In this document: positions 11,506 to 20,667 of the stretch, in pieces
How the letters are laid out: every line of letters starts with the position of its first letter
Numbering within the stretch: the stretch's first letter is position 1
Source of the DNA: Anolis sagrei
Lineage: Eukaryota > Chordata > Lepidosauria > Squamata > Anolidae
Reading direction: 5' to 3'
NCBI RefSeq assembly: GCF_037176765.1
Contig: NC_090022.1
Location: 62,575,209 to 62,639,208, forward strand
Length of the DNA: 64,000 nt
The notes under the pieces: model-generated
The model's database searches: none
Told to the model about the DNA's origin: nothing
The model's input: the letters and a program-made list of their open reading frames with translations, nothing else
Made by a program: the position numbers and the translations under genes

Positions 11506-14084
11506 TTCTATGGTGAAATATGCCTTACTACAGAGAAAGAATGGTTATATATGTGAAGATTTACAGACTATGATAATATCTGTTTCTTTGCAGCAGATAG
11601 TGGAGAAACCGTAGCTGCTGATGTGCTGGGCATTCTTGGCTTTGAAGATGATAAAGGGAAGTACTTGGAAAATAGCTTTTGTATATATTTAAATGTCTGT
11701 GATCCTTGGAAATAGTTAACGAGCTCTCCAAGTTTCTTAAGTTGTCTAATTTGTGAGAAAGTAGAACTTTAGTTTGTAATGTTGAGAGACAGTTGAAAGG
11801 AAAATGAAAGGTAATGCTTTTAACTTAAATACACAGGCAGTCCTATTTTTGCCAAAGCAATCTAAATTGCTTTGGTTAAGCCTGACCCATTTTGTTGACA
11901 AGGTATTATGTTAGGCATATCAACTGAAAGATAAATAGACTTGATGTTAAGTTAAAAAAAATGAATGGATGGATGGTATTGATAGACAACAGAATCGTTG
12001 CCAGATACTTAGTATTTGTTGGCTGAATTCTATAGTGCTACGTCACAACAAAAAAGATATCTTGGTAAAGTTGATTTGTAATCAATCTGTCGCAGTGTAA
12101 AATATTATCTTTGTATTCATGAGAACTGTCCACTCTAGTTACTTTCTGGGTCCTCCAGAATGATTCTATAATATTCTTCCTCAGTAAGTCATCAATTTTA
12201 ATAGGGTATGTTATTCTCCGCAGTTTCGGTTTTCCACAGTAAGTCTGGGAACATATCCTGCACAAGTAGGGTAATTGTATTGTACTTAATCCCTGAGTGC
12301 TCTACCAGATTTTTAAAAATCTCTTCAGAATGTTGAATATGGCCATTTTGGCACTCCCATCTCTTACTCTAAGAATATGGAAAATATGTCAGTGCCATTA
12401 TGAGATTCTTGAAATGAGAAAAAGTTGAATTTAGTATTTTCTGAACTGCAGCTAGGTCATTAAATATTACAATACTTCGTGGGTCGTGGGTGGAGACCAG
12501 ACCAGCTAAGTCTCAAGTGGTTACTGTTACGTTTTAATTAGACTATATAAATTTGCCAGTTCAGATACAGCCCAGGTTTCAGGACCTGTGGGAGCTGGCA
12601 CCTGCTATGCATTGGCAAAACCCTTACTTTTCTCAGATTACTTCCTTTATGTTACAGGATGGGTTTTTGTAAGTACCAGAGCATTATACTACAGCAGTGC
12701 AGGAAAGCCTCAATGGGGTGCTTTATAGTTGCTAATCTTGCACTAGACAACACTCTCTGTCTTTGAGCTGGAGCTTGTCCTAATTTAGACCTGTATCACT
12801 TTTGAGTAAATTGACAGGTCATGTCAGGCAGTAATATGGAATGGCACATTACTTGTAAAAAAAGATAATTGGACACTAATAATACAATATATTTTCCTTA
12901 CAGTGTTAAGCTTTCTTATTTATATGCATTTAGTATAAAAGATTGATCATCTTTCCATCTCAAAGATATCTATTCCTTCATGAAAAAATAATTCTAATTT
13001 TAACTTAATTAGCTACAAGTCAAGAGATCTACCCCCTTCAAATGTGGGAATCATGCTATTCCAGTTGAAGTTGGACTGCTGCTTTCAGTGTACCTCACCA
13101 CTGATTATGCTAGTGCATCTTGTGAGCTACGTGTTTCTTACAGTTGTCTTAAATTCAGAGCAGCCTTGTTAAATCAATTGCTAAATGTAATATTGGCATA
13201 TACATACATTTTACTGATATTTTTGCCATTTTGGTTCCAAGAAGCAATTCAATTTTAGATCACTTTTAGAATTGAAACCATAGAGTGCCATCCATTGTCT
13301 CATAAGTAGATCTTTCTTCTCCCCACTACCCTCTTCACCACAACTCTGTGCCTTTTTTTAGTTCTGCTTCAGAGGATAGGCCATTCCTTTGGAGTTGATT
13401 ATGGGGCTGGAGAAGAGGGAAGAGTATTTGACTAGTTGACACACACTGTTATATCCTGTTCGCTGTTAAACACGTAGATGTTCAGCAAGGTCTAACTGTT
13501 TAGTAGGGAAGTGTGGTTATAATAAATAGCTTCTTAATTGCATAGTTATTTCTCTTATTAAAGATATGCTCTTTCCTACAAGGAGTTACTGCAGTATTGA
13601 TGTGTGCTGATGTTGTTACAACTAGACATCATTAGAAATGTATATCAGTTTTCTCACGTTGAGGACACTGGTTTCCAAAAAGAATTCAAACAAAAGTATG
13701 AAAAGCCACTCAACAAAGCGAGCAACATTATTCCTTCCTTAGTGGTGGGAGCTAAGACGTATTAGGCTGTCAGGTTTTTGGTCTTTTTTTGTTTCATTTT
13801 GATCCAAAATTACCAATTCGAAAGAGCTGGGCTAATTTATTCTTGGTTTCTTTGAGCATGAGAGGAGAAAACACTTGGGGCCCACCGTAATCTTGTAATG
13901 GAGAACTAAATAGATCAGCAAGGAACTTATTTTTATCATTTAAATATTGTATGCATCACTGAGGCTCCTAGTTGCTTGTAGAAGAGCAAGTGAAGCTTGG
14001 TTAATTCAGTGTATTATAATAAAACACTAAAACAAATATCCTTCATGAACCAGCTTGAGTATTAAGATCGGGTGGGAGGTCCTG
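11506..14084. other. Probable intron of the let-7 transcript, mostly unique sequence
   Basis: Apart from the candidate exon at 11594-11660, this AT-rich stretch shows no gene, hairpin RNA or named repeat that I can support. Confidence 0.4.
11594..11700 (+). other. Candidate exon of the let-7 transcript (uncertain)
   Basis: A good acceptor (tgtttctttgcag) precedes this segment. One frame stays open (begins DSGETVAADVLGILGFEDDK) and joins in phase to an open frame from the proposed first exon, but that frame has no ATG. The 3' end is unclear. It may be a non-coding exon or chance. Confidence 0.25.
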
Positions 14085-14505
14085 CTCTTGGTCCCACTGC
14101 TGTCACAAGCGTGATTGGTGGATACGAGAGACAGGGTCTTCTCAGAGGTGGCCCTTCAACTGTGGAACTCCCTCCCCAACTAGATTAGATTGGGCCCCCC
14201 TCCTGATGTTCAGAAAACAAAACTTGGCTATTCAAGCAGCCATTTGGCGAATAATAGCACTACTGAAGCAGCTAAACCACAAGATTGGTATAATCTCCAA
14301 TATGTCTAATATGTTTTATGTTGATATTGATGTGTTTGTATAGTTTTAATGGTTTTAATTCATAGTCATGTTATGTTTTAGATACGTTGTGCATTGCTTT
14401 TATATATGTCTGGCATTGAATTTTTGCCATTTATTGTGTTGTAAAACACTTTGAGTCCCCCTAGGGGTTAGAAAACAGTATAGAAATGAAATAAAGAAAT
14501 AAAAC
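14085..14505 (+). repeat. LINE L2, 3' end (plus)
   Basis: It includes the end of the L2 ORF2 ('caactgtggaactccctccc') and the typical tail 'aaacactttgagtcccccta', 'agtatagaaatgaaataaag'. Moderately diverged, upstream of let-7a-1 inside the inferred primary transcript. Confidence 0.65.
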
Positions 14506-14740
14506 TACCTTTGGGCTTTGTAGAAGTTGTATATAAAACAGAAATGAATTTCATTTCCAAGATACCTTATTATGTACACATATGAACATAAAATATTCAA
14601 ATATCTGAAGTCCAAAACACTTTTGGTCCCAAACATTTTGGATATACTCAACCTGTACTGATTATAGAGTATCCCAAGACTTACTTTCTGTTTATGGCTT
14701 ATTTAGAAATATATTCATTAATGTTTCTTTTTCCTTTCAG

Positions 14741-14787
14741 ATTTGAGCATGAAACAAGATGAAGAATATTTTATTGAAGTTCCTTTG
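14741..14787 (+). other. Candidate exon upstream of let-7a-1 (uncertain)
   Basis: A strong acceptor (tgtttctttttcctttcag) precedes it and a donor-like GTGAGC follows. One frame reads LSMKQDEEYFIEVPL and can be phased with the 11594 segment if a weak donor is used. I do not recognise a protein. Treat it as part of the non-coding host unless shown otherwise. Confidence 0.25.
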
Positions 14788-14963
14788 TGTGAGCATTTCC
14801 AGTCAGTTGAATTTTCCTATGCAAACAAAGTCACTAAGGCTAACTAGTTGTTTTATCTATTTAAAAGAAAAAAAGCTTTCAAAACAAGTCTTTGAATGCT
14901 CATACTTAAAGAGATACCTGTCCTTCTAAAATATTCCATCTCTTAACTGAAGATACTGCACTG

Positions 14964-15043
14964 TGGGATGAGGTAGTAGGTTGTATAGTTTTAGGGTCAT
15001 ACCCACCACTGGGAGATAACTATACAGTCTACTGTCTTTCCTA
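14964..15043 (+). ncRNA. MIRLET7A1: let-7a-1 microRNA precursor
   Basis: The mature 5p arm at 14969-14990 is the exact let-7a sequence (seed GAGGTAG, continuing TAGGTTGTATAGTT). The 3p arm at 15020-15040 (CTATACAGTCTACTG...) pairs with it, and the loop (TTAGGGTCATACCCACCACT) matches vertebrate let-7a-1. The 80-nt hairpin has the length I recall for human let-7a-1. The 3p arm has G where the usual sequence has A (CTATACAATC); this becomes a U:G pair, so the stem is kept. It is the first of three let-7 hairpins in the same orientation, in the order let-7a-1, let-7f-1, let-7d known from other vertebrates. Confidence 0.98.
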
Positions 15044-15480
15044 AAGAGGCAGAAAACCATCATTGTCATCTATTTTGTTACTGGAGTTACTGGCTAAATA
15101 AGAGGATTTGTGCTAGTTGCAGACTATCCAACACTTTTTGGATCATTCTTGGCAAGAGGTGTGGACTCAAATGTGGGATATTGAGCAGTCTGATCAGAAG
15201 AGGGAGCTTATGGGTAAAGATCTTTGTCATCCCCTCTCCCCTTCCAGCCTTCCCACAAATACTTACTTGAAGTGTCTTGAATAATTTGGGTCGTGGTGCT
15301 GAGAACTTCAGTGGGAAGAGGGAATTCCCCCAAATTGTGGACATTACCTTGTGGAAATAAGCTTTGCTTGCACAAGATGCCTATAACAAGTGACCTATCA
15401 AACATCATTCAAGAGTTTTGTGAATTGTTTCAGAGTTCATCCCAAGGGCAAGCAGAAACTCGGAGAGCAAATTAAATGTA
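15044..15480. other. Inter-hairpin spacer left of the BovB insertion
   Basis: Apparently unique sequence separates let-7a-1 from the inserted LINE. Short open frames on both strands have no recognised product. Confidence 0.5.
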
Positions 15481-17595
15481 GATTGTTGTTGTTCATTCGT
15501 TCAGTCGTCTCCGACTCTTCGTGACCTCATGGACCAGCCTACGCCAGAGCTCCCTGTCGGCCGTTACCACCCCCAGCTCCCTCAAGGTCAGTCCAGTCAC
15601 TTCAAGGATGCCATCCATCCATCTTGCCCTTGGTCGGCCCCTCTTCCTTTTGCCTTCCACTTTCCCCAGCATAATTGTCTTCTCTAGGCTTTCCTGTCTC
15701 CTCATGATGTGGCCAAAGTACTTCAGCTTTGTCTCTAGTATCTTTCCCTCCAGTGAGCAGTCGGGCTTTATTTCCTGGAGGATGGACTGGTTGGATCTTC
15801 TCGCAGTCCAAGGCACTCTCAGCACTTTCCTCCAACACCACAGCTCAAAAGCATCGATCTTCCTTCGCTCAGCCTTCCCTAAGGTCCAGCTCTCACATCC
15901 GTAGGTGACTACAGGGAAGACCATGGCTTTGACTAGGCGGATCTTTGTTGCAAGTCTGATGTCTCTACTCTTCACTATTTTATCGAGACTGGACATTGCT
16001 CTCCTCCCAAGAAGTAAGCGTCTTCTGATTTCCTGGCTACAGTCTGCATCTGCAGTAATCTTTGCACCTAGAAATACAAAGTCTGTCACGGCCTCCACGG
16101 TTTCTCCCTCTATTTTCCAGTTGTCAATCATTCTTGTTGCCATAATCTTGGTTTTTTTGACATTTAGCTGCAACCCGGCTTTTGCGCTTTCTTCTTTCAC
16201 CTTGATTAGAAGGCTCCTCAGCTCCTCCTCGCTTTCGGCCATCAGAGTGGTGTCATCTGCATATCTGAGGTTGTTAATGTTTCTTCCAGCAATTTTCACC
16301 CCAGCTTTGCATTCATCCAGCCCCGCACATCGCATGATGTGTTCTGCATACAAGTTAAAAAGGTTGGGTGAGAGGATGCAGCCTTGCCGTACGCCTTTCC
16401 CAATCTTGAACCAGTCTGTTGTTCCGTGGTCAGTTCTGACTGTTGCTACTTGGTCCTTGTACAGATTCCTCAGGAGAGAGACAAGGTGGCTTGGTATGCC
16501 CATCCCACCAAGAACTTGCCACAATTTATTATGATCCACACAGTCAAAGGCTTTAGAATAGTCAATGAAGCAGAAGTAGATGTTTTTCTGAAACTCCCTG
16601 CCTTTCTCCATTATCCAGCGGATATTGGCAATCTGGTCTCTGGTTCCTCTGCCTTTTCTAAACCCAGCCTGAACATCTGGCAGCTCTCGCTCCATGTATT
16701 GCTGGAGTCTTCCTTGCAGGATCTTGAGCATTACCTTACTGGCATGAGAAATAAGGGCCACTGTACGGAAGTTGGAGCAGTCTTTCGCATTTCCCTTTTT
16801 TGGTATGGGGATATAAGTTGATTTTTTCCAGTCTGATGGCCATTCTTGTGTTTTCCATATTTGCTGGCAAATGGCATGCATCACCTTGACAGCATCATCT
16901 TTTAAGATTTTAAACAGTTCAGCTGGGATCCCGTCGTCTCCTGCTGCCTTGTTGTTAGCAATGCTTCTTAAGGCCCATTCAACCTCACTCCTCAGGATGT
17001 CTGGTTCTAATTCATTCACCACACCGTCAAAGCTATCCTCGATATTGTTATCCTTCCTATACAGATCTTCTGTATAGTCTCGCCACCTTCTCTTGATCTC
17101 TTCAGCTTCTGTTAGGTCCCTGCCATCTTTGTTTCTTATCATACCAATTTTTGCCTGAAATTTACCTCCAATGTTTCTAATTTTCTGGAAGAGGTCTCTT
17201 GTCCTTCCTATTCTGTTGTCTTCTTCCACTTCCATGCATTGCTTATTTAAAAATAGTTCCTTATCTCTTCTGGCTAACCTCTGGAATTGCGCATTTAACT
17301 GGGCATATCTCCCCTTTTCACTGTTTCCTTTTGCTTTCCTCCTTTCTTGGGCTACTTCCAGTGTCTCAGCAGACAACCATTTTGCCTTCTTGGTTTTCTT
17401 TTTCTTTGGGACGTACTTTGTTGCTGCCTCCTGAACAATGTCTCGGACTTCTGTCCATAGTTCTTCTGGGACTCTGTTTACTAAATCTAGTCCTTCAAAT
17501 CTGTTCTTCACTTCCACTGTATATTCGTTAGGAATGTTAGTGAGATCATATCTAACTGGTAATGTAGATAGTCCCGTTTTATACATAAAGTTCTC
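15481..17595 (-). mobile_element. BovB (RTE clade) LINE, 5'-truncated, young
   Basis: The minus strand holds a long open RT frame and ends at the left in the BovB/Sauria-type tail (plus strand 'gttgttgttcattcgttcag', 'cagtcgtctccgactc'). The right (5') edge falls somewhere in 17587-17600, against the base of the let-7f-1 hairpin. The APE endonuclease half of ORF2 is missing, so it is a typical 5'-truncated insertion. It is about 2.1 kb and lies antisense to let-7. The 348 shared residues differ from the copy at 35968-37030 at about four positions, so it is recent. Confidence 0.95.
15493..17586 (-). CDS. BovB ORF2 C-terminal two thirds: reverse transcriptase (697 codons, open)
   Basis: The frame encodes the RT and C-terminal region of the BovB ORF2 protein, which copies the LINE RNA at a nicked genomic site (target-primed reverse transcription). 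Visible motifs include IPIPKKGNAKDCSNFRTVAL (RT block), FIDYSKAFDCVDHNKLW, GVRQGCILSPNLFNLYAEHI, and the catalytic NNLRYADDTTLM with YADD at about residues 442-445. The C-terminus has FELWCWRKVLRVPWTARRSN and ends in TKSRRRLNE. No internal stop. The N-terminal APE endonuclease domain is absent because the insertion is 5'-truncated. The first Met is merely the first available and is not the natural start. The copy is therefore not autonomous. It is not a host gene. Confidence 0.95.
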   Translation of the reverse strand: MYKTGLSTLPVRYDLTNIPNEYTVEVKNRFEGLDLVNRVPEELWTEVRDIVQEAATKYVPKKKKTKKAKWLSAETLEVAQERRKAKGNSEKGRYAQLNAQFQRLARRDKELFLNKQCMEVEEDNRIGRTRDLFQKIRNIGGKFQAKIGMIRNKDGRDLTEAEEIKRRWRDYTEDLYRKDNNIEDSFDGVVNELEPDILRSEVEWALRSIANNKAAGDDGIPAELFKILKDDAVKVMHAICQQIWKTQEWPSDWKKSTYIPIPKKGNAKDCSNFRTVALISHASKVMLKILQGRLQQYMERELPDVQAGFRKGRGTRDQIANIRWIMEKGREFQKNIYFCFIDYSKAFDCVDHNKLWQVLGGMGIPSHLVSLLRNLYKDQVATVRTDHGTTDWFKIGKGVRQGCILSPNLFNLYAEHIMRCAGLDECKAGVKIAGRNINNLRYADDTTLMAESEEELRSLLIKVKEESAKAGLQLNVKKTKIMATRMIDNWKIEGETVEAVTDFVFLGAKITADADCSQEIRRRLLLGRRAMSSLDKIVKSRDIRLATKIRLVKAMVFPVVTYGCESWTLGKAERRKIDAFELWCWRKVLRVPWTARRSNQSILQEIKPDCSLEGKILETKLKYFGHIMRRQESLEKTIMLGKVEGKRKRGRPRARWMDGILEVTGLTLRELGVVTADRELWRRLVHEVTKSRRRLNE

Positions 17596-17599
17596 TTTA

Positions 17600-17686
17600 T
17601 CAGGTTGAGGTAGTAGATTGTATAGTTGTAGGGCAGTTATTTTGCCCTCTTCAGGAGATAACTATACAATCTATTGCCTTCCCTGA
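17600..17686 (+). ncRNA. MIRLET7F1: let-7f-1 microRNA precursor
   Basis: The mature arm at 17606-17627 is exact let-7f (seed GAGGTAG, then TAGATTGTATAGTT). The 3p arm at 17662-17683 (CTATACAATCTATTGCC...) completes the stem. The 87-nt length and the flank 'CCCTGA' match vertebrate let-7f-1. The loop differs somewhat from the human one. The BovB insertion ends within about 15 bp of the hairpin's 5' base, so the 5' flanking single-stranded segment used by Drosha/DGCR8 is now partly LINE sequence. Confidence 0.98.
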
Positions 17687-18347
17687 GGAGTAACATTTCT
17701 GCAATATTCTACTTACTGTGTTAATAACAACCTTGACTGAACTTTGATTAATGAAATAGTCATTGATTTGAAAAGAGTGGTGATGAGATGTTTCTTTATT
17801 TTTAGTATGATATATGTTGCACTTAAAACAGGCGCAATTCTCTCCTGACCTCCATAATTTTCATCTTCTGGCACCTGTATATCAAGGGCACCAAGCCTAC
17901 TCTTTCATGAGGAAAATGTTCATGGATGTAATCTCACTCCCACTGAAGGAGATACTTTCTCCAGTGGCACATGGATGAGTATTAATAGGTTTACGTATTA
18001 GTTCAAGAACTTTGCACATGTATACCTTTTGAAAATACATGTCATTTGGCTTGAGCTGTGTTGAATAAAAAGTAACCATTGCTTGGTTTCTTAGTTGGTG
18101 CATAGAGAATGCTTAATTTTGTATACTGGTCATACACAGTTTACAACTGTGTTATATTTCGTTTTTCTATTTATATCCCACTTTTATCTCTTGATTAAGA
18201 TGCAAAGCAATTGTGGAATACCTCTATGCTTAAATTAACATGTGCATTTTGTACTACATCTTCCTTCCTTGGATTTATTTTTCAATTTCATTGTGCGCTA
18301 CAGATGCTAGTTTATTTTTGGAAGAACTACAGAAGAGATTGTGGGCT
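17687..18347. other. Spacer between let-7f-1 and let-7d
   Basis: About 0.66 kb, shorter than the roughly 2.4 kb I recall for human. A short L2-like piece may lie near 18160-18215 ('tttatatcccacttttatct'). Nothing else is recognised. Confidence 0.45.
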
Positions 18348-18434
18348 CCTAGGAAGAGGTAGTAGGTTGCATAGTTTTAGGGCAGTGGTTTTGCCCAAAA
18401 GGAGTTAACTATACAACCTGCTGCCTTTCTTAGG
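18348..18434 (+). ncRNA. MIRLET7D: let-7d microRNA precursor
   Basis: The mature arm at 18355-18376 is exact let-7d: it begins AGAGGTAG and has the diagnostic TTGCATAGTT. The 3p arm at 18409-18430 (CTATACAACCTGCTGCC...) completes an 87-nt hairpin with the conserved flanks CCTAGGA and CTTAGG. It is the third member of the cluster. Confidence 0.98.
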
Positions 18435-18702
18435 GCTTTAATATTACAACAAAATAATTTTGGCTCAATCTAAATCATCTTCAGACGGTTTATTACATAA
18501 GGTTTGCAGGATTTAGTGAGATATCTTTATCCATGAGCCCAGTTAGGCCAAATAATAACATCTTAAAGTTTTTGGTAGTAAACAAAATGTATCCACAGCA
18601 AGAGGACTAAAATAGTTCTGTGATACAAAGTATTATAAAAACAGTGGATGCTAGGTAGGTATGGTTTGGCAAAAATGATAACTGACTTGTATATTTGTGC
18701 AT

Positions 18703-18708
18703 AATAAA
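18703..18708 (+). terminator. Candidate poly(A) signal of the let-7 transcript
   Basis: AATAAA on the plus strand, about 270 bp downstream of let-7d. A single hexamer in AT-rich DNA is weak evidence. Confidence 0.25.
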
Positions 18709-19140
18709 AGATTCAGATTGAGTTGACCAATTCATTTCTTTGCAGTAGTTCATTCCGGTTTGTGTGTGTTGTCTTCTCTGGTGACACTAGAACTCATACT
18801 TGTAAAGATGGTTTAAAAATAACAATAATTCATGTCCTACTTCTTTCCCAAATTGGAATTTAAAGATGTTTGCAATGAATTTTAAAACTATTGTTAAATC
18901 CATAAGATACAAAAGTTAAAACAAGATTAAACAATCAAAAATTTAAAACACAGATTAAAAACAGATTTTTTATGCATGCACCAGCACAATAATTTGCAAG
19001 GTTCAGTACATTTGGGGGGGGGGGGGGGTGGAGCAGTCAATACTCATGCTTAAAATGTGTTAATGCAGATATTATTCTAGTTCTTATTATATCTAAATGG
19101 AGTATTTGTGTAAGATTTCCTTATTTTTAAGTCAATTGAC
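18709..19140. other. AT-rich intergenic stretch with a G tract
   Basis: A run of about 15 G interrupted by one T lies near 19014-19030. No gene is seen. Confidence 0.4.
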
Positions 19141-19149
19141 TAGATCTAT

Positions 19150-20330
19150 TGAGTAGGAAGAGAACGCAAGAGCCATTCAGTCCACTCCACTGCAGGAATA
19201 CACAATTAAAGCATTCCTGACAGTTGGTCATTTGGCTTCACTTTAAATATCTCCAGAGAATAAGGCGCCACTACACTGAGTCAGTATATTCAAATGTCAA
19301 ACAGCTCTCATCAGAAAATTCTTCCTACTGTTTAGCTGGAATCCCTTTTCATGTGGTTTGAATTCATTGTTCCATGTTCTAGTCTCTAGAGCAGCAGAAA
19401 ACAAGCTTGCCTCCTCAAATATTTCCAATATTTAAATATGGCCATCATATCACCTCAACTATTCTCCAAGCTAAACATTCCCAGCACCCAAAGTTGTTTG
19501 GCTTCCAGACCTTTAACCATTTAGGTCACCCTTCTCTTGACATTTTTCAGCTTACACATATCCTTGTGCGCTTGTATTGTGGTGGACAAAACTGGACACT
19601 ATTCCAGGTGTCATATGACCAATAAAAAGGGTACTTCAACTTCCCTTAATCTACATATTTGTTAGCTTTGGCTCCGCTCTAATTTGTTAAGATCATTTTG
19701 AATTCTGATCTCTTCTGTGACATTAGCTATATCTCCTAATTTGGTATCATTCACAAATTTGATAAGTTTGTCCTCTTTCCCATCATACAAGCTGTTAATA
19801 AAGATGGTCCAGGACAGAACCCTATGGCACCCCTTTCCTCAGGATGGGGAGAAGCCATTCGTGAGAACTCTTTGGGTTTGGCTAATCAACTAACTACAAA
19901 TTCATCTAACAATAGCATTTTCTAGCCCACATTTTACTAGCTTGTTTGCAAGAATATCAGGGGGAGACATTATTGACTATACTGAACTGAAGATAAGCTA
20001 CATTAACTGCATTCTCTTCATCTAACAAACTTGTAACTTTATTGTTAAAAATTATACTAGTATGGTATGGCTTGTTTTTGAGAAATTCGAGTTGACTTTT
20101 GGTGATCACAGCATTTACGTACTTACAGACTCTAATGATCTCTAGTTTCTGTTCTGATATTGATGTCAGCCTGGCTTGGTGGTAATTTTGTTCTGACCTC
20201 CCCCCCCCCCCCCTTTTTTTTTTTTTTTTTGAGGATATGGACAATAATTGCCATTTTCCAGTTTATTGGAACTTCAGTAGGCATACTATGTACAACTAAA
20301 TGAAACCATTCTGTTTCTTTCCGGCTTAGA
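19150..20330 (-). repeat. Old CR1 LINE (antisense, 3' part of ORF2 and UTR)
   Basis: The plus strand reads as antisense CR1: 'ttgttccatgttctagtctc', 'acccttctcttgacattttt', 'aatttggtatcattcacaaa', 'aggacagaaccctatggcac', 'tttactagcttgtttgcaag'. This is the order of the CR1 ORF2 end and 3' UTR read backwards. It is well diverged, with C/T tracts at 20200-20230, so it is much older than the BovB copies. Confidence 0.75.
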
Positions 20331-20519
20331 TATGGAACTTATATTTATAGACCAGAAAAGGGCAGGTGACCATCATATAAGGTTTATTGCCAGTATCAGT
20401 GCAAATGATTACAAAGCTTGAGTTTCTGTGCATGCTCTTATTTTTAGCTGATATGAAATGTTTTATAAGATATGAACATAGATGCATACCACTGAAACAT
20501 GCAGATCCCAGGGATTCGC

Positions 20520-20525
20520 TTTATT
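20520..20525 (-). terminator. Poly(A) signal of the FBXW12-like gene
   Basis: AATAAA on the minus strand, 42 bp past the stop codon at 20568-20570. The short 3' UTR is plausible for this gene. Confidence 0.7.
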
Positions 20526-20567
20526 TACAAAAGAAGAAAGATAACATGGGAACATAAAAGAAGTATC

Positions 20568-20667
20568 TCAAAGATTAAAGGAGTATGCTCTTAAAATGTC
20601 GGTGCCATCAGTTCCAGCCACAACGCCAACAATGCTCACATCGTCACAAGCCACATTTCTGAAGCCA
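20568..20667 (-). CDS. FBXW12: FBXW12-like exon 10 (last)
   Basis: Acceptor ctctgctag, then frame GFRNVACDDVSIVGVVAGTD and DILRAYSFNL, stop TGA at 20568-20570. The ending resembles human FBXW12 'MYSLNT'. Confidence 0.88.

Larger units (their letters stand above)
8583..18708 (+). ncRNA. Inferred primary transcript of the let-7 cluster (pri-let-7)
   Basis: The extent is inferred, not observed. The proposed start lies in the CpG island. The proposed end is the AATAAA at 18703-18708, about 270 bp past let-7d. Candidate splice sites are a donor at 8721/8722, an acceptor before 11594 (pyrimidine tract ending ctttgcag), an acceptor before 14741 (ttttcctttcag) and a donor-like GTGAGC near 14788. In vertebrates clustered let-7 genes are cut from one long RNA by Drosha/DGCR8 and then Dicer. 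Mature let-7 represses mRNAs such as LIN28 and RAS. Exact ends and exons need transcript data. Confidence 0.4.

Noticed and set aside
15905-16534. A 209-codon frame antisense to BovB ORF2 (and its twin at 35976-36605)
   Set aside because: It is the shadow of the conserved reverse-transcriptase frame, present in both copies only because the sense frame is.
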